From Actinomycetota bacterium (GTDB lineage Bacteria; Actinomycetota; Acidimicrobiia; Acidimicrobiales; Microtrichaceae): a stretch of 12,384 nt of DNA. Under the pieces are notes generated by a model. That model was not told the DNA's origin. It saw only the letters and a program-made list of their open reading frames with translations, and made no database searches. This document shows positions 6,231-11,436 of the stretch, piece by piece (the stretch's first letter is position 1; every line of letters begins with the position of its first letter). A program made the translations under genes and the position numbers. Location of the stretch: positions 1 through 12,384 of the forward strand of contig WLLG01000030.1 in assembly GCA_009700815.1 (NCBI GenBank). Direction: 5' to 3'.

Positions 6231-7130
6231 GTGCCGGACCCAAGCGCAGAATCGAACCACGCACCGTATGAGGTAAGCGAGTCCGAAGCAGACGAGCCTG
6301 AAGTAGACGAGCTCGAGAAGGTGTTCGGGGATGCCGAGTACGAGTACGAGGACGACGAGGACGACGAGGACGACGAGGACGAGGAGGGGCAATCAATCGA
6401 GTTTGAATACTCGGCCACGATCACCCCAGGCGCTACCGAAATGGCAGAGCTGCTTGAGCGTGGAAGCATCGAGATTCTTGGGCTCATGCCCTGGTCGAGC
6501 AACGGGACATATCTGGTGCAGGTGACTCGTGGCTCAGACCACGCACCTGCGATCTATAAACCTGAACGAGGCGAGCGGCCTCTTTGGGATTTTCCCGGAG
6601 CCTTGTGGAAGCGCGAGGTTGCCACCTATGAACTCTCTCATTGGCTCGGCTTCGGCTCCGTCCCAACCACGGTGACTCGCCAGGCTGCTCCGATGGGACC
6701 AGGCTCGCTGCAGGCATTCGTTCCGGCGCTGTTCTCGGAGCATTACTTCACCCTTCGAGATAGAACGGATCTCACTGATCAATTCAAGACGCTCTGTGTA
6801 CTTGACTTGATTGCTAATTCGGCCGACCGCAAAGGCGGTCACTGCCTGATTGATTCAGAGAACCAGATCTGGGCAATCGACAATGGCCTGAGCTTCCACG
6901 AGGAACCAAAGCTTCGAACCGTCATCTGGGACTTTGCAGGCGACCCTCTGCCGAGCAGCACTGCGCACGCGCTGCTGAGCCTGCTCGAGACTGGACTGAG
7001 TCCCCAACTCAAAGTTCTGCTCACTCCAACCGAACAAGAAGCCACCCTGCGCCGCGCTCAACGAGTACTGGCACAGGCGCACTTCCCACACGACATGACG
7101 GGCCGTAGCTACCCCTGGCCATTGGTCTAG
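6231..7130 (+). CDS. SCO1664-family (PI3/PI4-kinase-like) protein with acidic N-terminal extension
   Basis: Residues about 72-299 match the SCO1664/TIGR03843 family, annotated as PI3/4-kinase-like. Visible motifs are 'A-I-Y-K-P-E-R-G-E-R-P-L-W-D-F-P' at 107-122 (K110 a candidate ATP-contacting lysine), 'L-D-L-I-A-N-S-A-D-R-K-G-G-H-C-L' at 191-206 (catalytic-loop-like N196, D199), 'A-I-D-N-G-L-S-F-H' at 215-223 (D217 a candidate metal ligand) and 'K-L-R-T-V-I-W-D-F-A-G' at 227-237. Residues 1-70 are an unusual acidic extension; 37-53 is almost entirely Asp, Glu and Tyr, encoded by perfect 9-bp repeats. GTG 6231 lies nine bases after the DUF3090 stop with AGGA nearby. ATG 6441 (M71) would give a family-length protein but leave a 219-base gap and has no clear ribosome binding site. 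Substrate and activity are unproven; relatives often sit beside mshC. Confidence 0.85.
   Translation: MPDPSAESNHAPYEVSESEADEPEVDELEKVFGDAEYEYEDDEDDEDDEDEEGQSIEFEYSATITPGATEMAELLERGSIEILGLMPWSSNGTYLVQVTRGSDHAPAIYKPERGERPLWDFPGALWKREVATYELSHWLGFGSVPTTVTRQAAPMGPGSLQAFVPALFSEHYFTLRDRTDLTDQFKTLCVLDLIANSADRKGGHCLIDSENQIWAIDNGLSFHEEPKLRTVIWDFAGDPLPSSTAHALLSLLETGLSPQLKVLLTPTEQEATLRRAQRVLAQAHFPHDMTGRSYPWPLV
6351..6386 (+). repeat. In-frame 9-bp repeat GACGACGAG encoding an Asp/Glu tract
   Basis: Three perfect units (6351-6377) are followed by a shortened unit GACGAGGAG (6378-6386). Read in frame they encode D-D-E three times, then D-E-E, inside the N-terminal extension of the SCO1664-like protein. 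The repeat length is a multiple of three, so copy-number change would lengthen or shorten the tract without frameshift. Confidence 0.9.
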
Positions 7131-7157
7131 ATCTAGCTACAGCAGCGATCTGCGCGC

Positions 7158-7197
7158 AAAAAGCGTTCAGCCCCCGACCGAAGCCAGGGGCTGAATG
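7158..7197 (-). terminator. Intrinsic terminator of the etfB-etfA operon
   Basis: TTCAGCCCC (7166-7174) and GGGGCTGAA (7187-7195) form a perfect nine-pair stem, extended by G-T and C-G pairs (7164-7165 with 7196-7197), with a 12-base loop. Read on the minus strand, the stem is followed by CGC and TTTTT (7162-7158), the layout of a classical Rho-independent terminator for the minus-strand ETF genes. The hairpin could also slow plus-strand transcripts from the SCO1664-like gene, but that side lacks a T-run. Confidence 0.85.
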
Positions 7198-7217
7198 GCG
7201 TTCTGCAAGCAGTGAAA

Positions 7218-8183
7218 CTAGCTGCGGGCCTGAAGTGCCTCGATCAACTTGGGAAGCACCTTGTGCACGTCACCCACAATGCCCAGATCTGACACTGCAA
7301 AGATTGGAGCCTCGGCATCTTTGTTGATTGCGATGATGTTCTTCGAACCCTTCATCCCGACCAGATGCTGTGTGGCGCCCGAGATACCAGCGGCAATGTA
7401 CAGAGTTGGCTTGACGACCTTGCCAGTCTGTCCAACTTGGTAAGAGTAGGGAACCCAACCGGCATCGACAATTGCTCGGGAAGCTCCCGGAGCTGCCTGC
7501 AGAAGCTTGGCCAGATCTTCAACGAGCTGGTAGTTATCCTTCTCGCCAAGTCCACGTCCACCTGATACCACAACTGCTGCCTCATCAAGGCTGGGACCAG
7601 TTTTCTCTTCTACGAAACGACTCGTGACTACGGCAGTTCCGGTGGCACCCAGATCAGGCACGCTGAGCTCTTCAACGCTTGCTGCGGCACCGCCCGACTC
7701 TTCGGCTGCGAACGACTTCGGCCGCACCAAGAAGATACCGACCTTGTCGGTCGTGAACTTGGTGATCACATCTGTGACACCGCCAAAGATTGGCTCGACA
7801 CCTGCAAGGCGGCCATCGCGCTCCACAAGGTCAACCACGTTGGTAATCACCGGTGCGTCAATCTTGACTGACAAGCGCCCAGCGACATCGCGTCCTGTGT
7901 AACTCGTTGCCATGAGCACGGCATCTGGACCATTGCCAGCGGCAATTGCTGCTGCGATTGCTCCTGCTAATGGCGCTCCGAGAAGCTTGCCCTCGGTGCC
8001 ACCCACGGCAAGCACCTTGGTTGCTCCGTGAGCTCCTACCTCTGCAGCAATCTCTGCTCCGGAAGCGGTCACAACCTCAACCGTGTCGGCCAGTTCGCGA
8101 GCTTTTGCAAGAATTTCTAGGGTTGTGGTTGCGACCTTGCCATCAGTGGCTTCGGCTAGCACCCAGATCTTTGAAACAGTCAT
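7218..8183 (-). CDS. etfA: Electron transfer flavoprotein alpha subunit
   Basis: This 321-residue FAD-binding subunit of ETF passes electrons from acyl-CoA and related dehydrogenases to ETF:quinone oxidoreductase. The N-terminal domain (1-150) begins 'W-V-L-A-E' as usual. The C-terminal FAD domain shows 'V-S-G-G-R-G-L-G' at 206-213, 'V-D-A-G-W-V-P' at 239-245, 'Q-V-G-Q-T-G' at 249-254 and the ETF-alpha signature 'L-Y-I-A-A-G-I-S-G-A-T-Q-H' at 261-273. 'A-I-N-K-D' (285-289) and 'A-P-I-F' (292-295) follow. Residues 160-175 are an Ala/Glu-rich linker between domains. AAGGAG (8195-8190 on the minus strand) lies six bases before the ATG, and the gene starts 29 bases after the etfB stop, so the two form one operon. 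Confidence 0.96.
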   Translation of the reverse strand: MTVSKIWVLAEATDGKVATTTLEILAKARELADTVEVVTASGAEIAAEVGAHGATKVLAVGGTEGKLLGAPLAGAIAAAIAAGNGPDAVLMATSYTGRDVAGRLSVKIDAPVITNVVDLVERDGRLAGVEPIFGGVTDVITKFTTDKVGIFLVRPKSFAAEESGGAAASVEELSVPDLGATGTAVVTSRFVEEKTGPSLDEAAVVVSGGRGLGEKDNYQLVEDLAKLLQAAPGASRAIVDAGWVPYSYQVGQTGKVVKPTLYIAAGISGATQHLVGMKGSKNIIAINKDAEAPIFAVSDLGIVGDVHKVLPKLIEALQARS

Positions 8184-8212
8184 GTTGTTCTCCTTCGTTC
8201 TCGGGGTGTGAC

Positions 8213-8995
8213 TCAGATGACTTTGAGTTCGGCAAGCAGGTCGACAATCTTCTGGAATCCCTCACCGTCGTCTTCGACGATTGTTCCTCCGGCGCGGGCC
8301 TCGGCCTGAGCGACCTCTACAATCTCTTGTCCGCCCCCAGCCCAACCCACGGCGCTTGGGTCAATGCCCAAATCTGCAACAGTGACCTGATCTACTGGCT
8401 TGGACTTGGCGGCCATGATCCCCTTGAAGGAGGGGTATCGAGGCTCGACCACGCCTGCGGTTACCGAGACGACTGCTGGCAAGGGACTCTCGACCTCGTC
8501 ATAGCCGGCCTCGGTCTGACGCTGCACCTTGAGCGTGTTGCCCTCGATGGTGATCTCTTTCGCAAAGGTGATTGAAGGCAGTTGCAGCAGTTCTGCAATC
8601 TGCTCAGGAACCACTCCGGTGTAGCCGTCTGATGACTCAGTTGCGGTGAGGATCAAGTCAGCTTCGCCAGCGCGCTGAATTGCCTTGGCGAGCACCTTTG
8701 AGGTTCCGAGTGCATCGGAGCCTGCAAGCGCAGGGTCACTGACGAGAACTGCTTTGGCAGCACCCATGGCAAGCGCTGTACGCAAGCCGGATACTTCGCC
8801 ATTTGGTGCCATCGACACCAAGGTGACTTCGCCGCCGCCAGCAGTATCGACGAGCTGCAAAGCCATCTCGACTCCGTAGCTGTCGGACTCATCGAGAATG
8901 AGCTTGCCGTCACGCTTGAGGGTATTGGTCTGGGGATCCAACGCTCCCGGATCAGCCGGGTCGGGGATCTGCTTTACACAAACAACTACGTTCAT
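8213..8995 (-). CDS. etfB: Electron transfer flavoprotein beta subunit
   Basis: The 260-residue protein begins 'M-N-V-V-V-C-V-K-Q-I-P-D', the classical ETF-beta N-terminus, and carries 'D-G-Y-T-G-V-V-P-E-Q-I-A' in the nucleotide-binding region. The ETF-beta signature 'V-E-S-P-L-P-A-V-V-S-V' is followed by 'E-P-R-Y-P-S-F-K-G-I-M-A-A-K'. It forms the heterodimer with EtfA. The frame stays open upstream to 9175, but those residues do not resemble the family. ATG 8995 was chosen for family agreement. ATG 9007 (four extra residues, M-L-L-L) is a real alternative, because GGAG sits seven bases before it and nothing comparable precedes 8995. The gene is divergent from the DAG kinase-like gene. The region 8996-9106 holds no promoter I would call with confidence. 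Confidence 0.95.
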   Translation of the reverse strand: MNVVVCVKQIPDPADPGALDPQTNTLKRDGKLILDESDSYGVEMALQLVDTAGGGEVTLVSMAPNGEVSGLRTALAMGAAKAVLVSDPALAGSDALGTSKVLAKAIQRAGEADLILTATESSDGYTGVVPEQIAELLQLPSITFAKEITIEGNTLKVQRQTEAGYDEVESPLPAVVSVTAGVVEPRYPSFKGIMAAKSKPVDQVTVADLGIDPSAVGWAGGGQEIVEVAQAEARAGGTIVEDDGEGFQKIVDLLAELKVI

Positions 8996-9106
8996 AAGTA
9001 ACAGCATGCCTTGACTCCGCAGTTTCTGACAAAACCGATAGCAGGAATTCGGACTCAGCCACCAAGTTGGCCATTCACTAGCTCGCAGAATGACAGACTG
9101 ATAGGG

Positions 9107-10081
9107 ATGCATATCACCTTGGTGGTCAACCCCATTGCTACCAACGTGAGCCCGACAAGAATCCGCATTGTTCAAGAATTGCTACAGGTTCGCCACGAGG
9201 TTTCGGTTCAGGTGACACGCCATCGGGACCATGCAACTGAACTAGCGACCGAAGCAGTCGCTGCAGGAACTGATTGCGTTGCAGTCCTCGGCGGAGACGG
9301 AACGCTCAACGAGGTCATCAATGCTCTGGCCGGAACGGACTGTGCCGTAGCAGTCCTACCCGGAGGCTCAACCAATGTTTTCGCTCGAACCTTGGGATTA
9401 CCCGATGACCTGCGGCGAGCGGCACGCGCCACCTCGGACGCTCTTGCAAGCGGGTGGGTCCATCGCATTGGTTTGGGTGCAGTAAACGGCCGCTACTTCA
9501 CGTTTCATACTGGAGTCGGCTTTGATGCCGCCGTGGTCAGTCGCGTTGAGTTGCATAGCAAGCTGAAGCACCGAATCGGCCATGCGCTCTTCTTGTATTG
9601 CGGACTACGCGAGTTCTCGCTGTTTGATCGCGCGCACCCGCAGTACCTTCTGCAGGTCTCCCCGGAGTCCAGCAGCACAGGCGCCCGCAAGAGTGACGCT
9701 GATAGCAACCCCACGGATCCTGTTCCGGGTTTCTTCGCCATTGTGCAAAACACCGACCCGTACACATTCTTGAGGCACCGACCATTCACTGTGGCCCCCG
9801 CTGCCACGCTAGATCGCGGCCTAACCGTAACGAGCATTGGCGACATGTCAGTCAGGGCGTTTTTGCCGCCCATTTTGGGGGCGCTAGCAAACCGCAAGGG
9901 AGTTCGAACCAACCGATCTGTTCGCCGCTGGGAGGATCTGGAACAGCTGAGCATCACCAAAGCGCCCGGCTCAGTCCTTCAGTATCAGGTCGATGGCGAC
10001 TACCTCGGCGAGGCGGAATCATTGCAGTTTTCGCACCACCCCAACATCGTGAGCATTGTGCTACCGATCGTTCCGCGATGA
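9107..10081 (+). CDS. Diacylglycerol kinase / lipid kinase family protein (Rv3218-like)
   Basis: The 324-residue protein has the DAGK catalytic fold: 'V-V-N-P' at 6-9, 'G-G-D-G-T-L-N-E-V' at 62-70, 'L-P-G-G-S-T-N-V-F-A-R' at 84-94, 'G-V-G-F-D-A' at 136-141 and, in the C-terminal beta sandwich, 'Q-V-D-G-D-Y-L-G' at 294-301. The family phosphorylates lipid alcohols such as diacylglycerol or long-chain bases with ATP at the inner membrane face; which lipid is used here is unknown. Residues 184-207 form a Ser/Asp/Pro-rich insertion between strands, probably a loop. ATG 9107 starts exactly at the family N-terminus. The frame is open from 9011, but the extra 32 residues are not family-like. Only AGGG next to the ATG resembles a ribosome binding site. 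Gene order with whiB1 and pdtaS recalls M. tuberculosis Rv3218. Confidence 0.88.
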   Translation: MHITLVVNPIATNVSPTRIRIVQELLQVRHEVSVQVTRHRDHATELATEAVAAGTDCVAVLGGDGTLNEVINALAGTDCAVAVLPGGSTNVFARTLGLPDDLRRAARATSDALASGWVHRIGLGAVNGRYFTFHTGVGFDAAVVSRVELHSKLKHRIGHALFLYCGLREFSLFDRAHPQYLLQVSPESSSTGARKSDADSNPTDPVPGFFAIVQNTDPYTFLRHRPFTVAPAATLDRGLTVTSIGDMSVRAFLPPILGALANRKGVRTNRSVRRWEDLEQLSITKAPGSVLQYQVDGDYLGEAESLQFSHHPNIVSIVLPIVPR

Positions 10082-10120
10082 GCCCGGCCTGCCCGCTACT
10101 GACCTAACTATTCAGCTAAG

Positions 10121-10136
10121 TAACTAACTAACTAAC
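10121..10136. repeat. (TAAC)4 repeat between convergent genes; stops in all frames on both strands
   Basis: Four perfect TAAC units follow 'CTAACTATTCAGCTAAG' in the 71-base gap between the DAG kinase-like gene (+) and the phosphodiesterase gene (-). Because the period is four, TAA occurs in all three plus frames and TAG (from GTTA) in all three minus frames. No terminator hairpin is clear in this gap. Confidence 0.85.
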
Positions 10137-10152
10137 GGCCGATCCATCTTGG

Positions 10153-10887
10153 CTACAACTCGAGTGCTGCGCGAGCTTGGGCCGGTTGGTTCGTGATGAT
10201 GCTGTTCACTCCAAGACGAGCGAGTTCTCTCATTCGATCAGGATCATCAACAGTCCACGCATTGACCTGCAGACCGAGTTCTGCGCAACGATTCATGAGC
10301 GCCTGATCAATCAGAGGCTCCCAAGGGTTGACTGCAACCTCGCCCGCCGCAGCGGAGCGATCAAGTTGCAGTGGGTCACGATTCAAATCGGCGAACAACC
10401 ACGCTGTGGGCAGAGGTGGCAGCAAGTCCCGCACCTGCTGAAGCGATGGCCAATCAAAACTGGAGACCAGAATCGGCTGCCCCTCACTCAGAGAGAGTGG
10501 GCGATTCGCCACCACCATCGCCATCAGAGCTCCAATCCGGTGGCCGTCAAAGGAATAGTCCTCGGGCACATCAGGGCCACCAAAGTCGCCTGGCGAGTTC
10601 TTGATCTCGATGTTGACTCCCATACCGGCGCAAGCCAGCAGTGACTCTTCCAGAGTCGGAACTTCCTTGGGACGATCACTAGCCAAGGTTGCCCACACCA
10701 CTCGACCATCGGCGTAAGTAGCGTCATGGTGCACAACGAGTTCGCCTTGACTCGTTACGCGTATGTCGAGTTCAACCCAATCAGCACCTTGCTCCCGCGC
10801 TCCGTGGAAGGCTTCAAGGGTATTTCCGAGATATGCAGCAGATGCCCCTCGGTGAGCACAGATCAAAGGTCGTTGTACGTTGGACAT
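10153..10887 (-). CDS. Glycerophosphodiester phosphodiesterase (GDPD), cytoplasmic
   Basis: The 244-residue protein is a complete GDPD-type TIM barrel. It has 'A-H-R-G' at 11-14 (H12, R13), 'N-T-L-E-A-F' at 22-27, 'V-E-L-D-I-R-V-T' at 38-45 (metal ligands E39, D41), 'H-H-D' at 53-55, 'N-I-E-I-K' at 92-96 (E94, K96), 'V-N-A-W-T-V-D' at 208-214 and 'I-I-T-N-Q-P' at 230-235. The family hydrolyses glycerophosphodiesters to glycerol 3-phosphate and an alcohol. There is no signal peptide, so it should act in the cytosol on deacylated phospholipid headgroups. Upstream on the minus strand only a distant AAAGGA is seen. The gene lies between the DAG kinase-like and whiB1 genes and is transcribed away from whiB1 across a 203-base intergenic region. 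Confidence 0.92.
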   Translation of the reverse strand: MSNVQRPLICAHRGASAAYLGNTLEAFHGAREQGADWVELDIRVTSQGELVVHHDATYADGRVVWATLASDRPKEVPTLEESLLACAGMGVNIEIKNSPGDFGGPDVPEDYSFDGHRIGALMAMVVANRPLSLSEGQPILVSSFDWPSLQQVRDLLPPLPTAWLFADLNRDPLQLDRSAAAGEVAVNPWEPLIDQALMNRCAELGLQVNAWTVDDPDRMRELARLGVNSIITNQPAQARAALEL

Positions 10888-10938
10888 GTTCTCGAAACTT
10901 TTCCTTTACTCGCGTGGAATGTGGCTGTAGTTTTACTT

Positions 10939-10954
10939 TGTTCACGGATTCACA
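10939..10954. promoter_or_regulatory. Possible CRP-like site between GDPD and whiB1
   Basis: TGTTC-ACGGAT-TCACA reads as TGTGA-ATCCGT-GAACA on the other strand and matches the CRP consensus TGTGA-N6-TCACA at eight of ten positions, with one perfect half-site. It lies 136 bases before the whiB1 start and 51 bases before the phosphodiesterase start. It could serve either gene or neither; one such match could arise by chance. Confidence 0.25.
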
Positions 10955-11029
10955 AGTTCCTAGCAACACCCTCCGCTTGCAATTCTGAGGGTCACCGCGG
11001 GAAACCTGAGCCTCTGTGTCCCCCCAGTA

Positions 11030-11071
11030 TTGACGAATTACTAGAACTCGGGCGCGGTTCCTAGCGCGTCC
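11030..11071 (+). promoter_or_regulatory. whiB1 upstream region: -35-like TTGACG and a GC hairpin in the leader
   Basis: TTGACG (11030-11035) is a good -35 hexamer, but no convincing -10 lies 16-18 bases downstream, so the promoter call is weak. A seven-pair inverted repeat (11050-11056 with 11065-11071, one G-T pair, loop GTTCCTAG) lies just before the whiB1 ribosome binding site and may fold in the 5' leader. Confidence 0.3.
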
Positions 11072-11081
11072 CCCTGTGTAC

Positions 11082-11086
11082 GGAGG
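11082..11086 (+). promoter_or_regulatory. Ribosome binding site GGAGG that fixes the whiB1 start
   Basis: GGAGG is four bases before the GTG at 11091. The in-frame GTG at 11076 lies upstream of it, so translation from there would read through the site; 11091 is therefore the better start. Confidence 0.75.
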
Positions 11087-11090
11087 AATC

Positions 11091-11390
11091 GTGGCACTGA
11101 CCTCGAGTAGAAGCCTAGATATTGCAACCGACGACTGGCGAGTTAACTCGTCATGCCGTGACACCGACCCAGATCTTTTCTTCCCGGTCGGTACCACCGG
11201 ACCTGCGTTGGACCAGATCGCATCAGCCAAGGCAGTCTGTGACTCCTGTCACGCAAAGGCCGAATGCTTGGAATTCGCCCTCACAACGAACCAAGATTCT
11301 GGCGTTTGGGGCGGGACCTCTGAAGAAGAGCGTCGCAAGCTTCGTCGGGCATGGGTGGCACAACAGCGCCGCGCCGCACTCGCTTCCTAA
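11091..11390 (+). CDS. whiB1: WhiB-family Fe-S transcriptional regulator, WhiB1 type
   Basis: The 99-residue protein has the four WhiB cysteines, C22, C50, C53 and C59 (C-x27-C-x2-C-x5-C), that hold a [4Fe-4S] cluster. The G-V-W-G-G turn is at 71-75, followed by a basic tail (81-95) that contacts DNA. The segment 'C-R-D-T-D-P-D-L-F-F-P-V-G' (22-34) and 'N-Q-D-S-G-V-W-G-G' closely resemble mycobacterial WhiB1, which binds the primary sigma factor and reacts with nitric oxide. About 14 residues precede the usual WhiB1 N-terminus. The neighbourhood (DAG kinase-like gene upstream, pdtaS convergent downstream) supports WhiB1 rather than another WhiB. The GTG start is chosen from the GGAGG at 11082-11086. 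Confidence 0.93.
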   Translation: MALTSSRSLDIATDDWRVNSSCRDTDPDLFFPVGTTGPALDQIASAKAVCDSCHAKAECLEFALTTNQDSGVWGGTSEEERRKLRRAWVAQQRRAALAS

Positions 11391-11436
11391 GCAGAGAGCC
11401 AGAACAGATCCTCATTGCGAGGACGCTTTAGATCAT

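Noticed and set aside
5859..6502. Minus-strand open frames over the DUF3090/SCO1664 region with poly-Ser, poly-Arg or Leu/Val repeats
   Set aside because: They are frame shadows of the GACGACGAG repeat and of the two recognised plus-strand genes.
7946..8575. Plus-strand open frame (209 residues) over etfA/etfB
   Set aside because: It is antisense to two clearly recognised ETF genes and has a low-complexity Leu/Arg-rich translation; a shadow of high-GC coding sequence.
8996..9175. N-terminal extension of etfB up to 9175
   Set aside because: The extra 60 residues do not resemble ETF-beta, and the region overlaps the start of the divergent DAG kinase-like gene.
10121..10136. Recombination or integration site (att) at the TAAC repeat
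   Set aside because: No tRNA, integrase or second copy is present in the window; a simple tetranucleotide repeat is enough to explain it.
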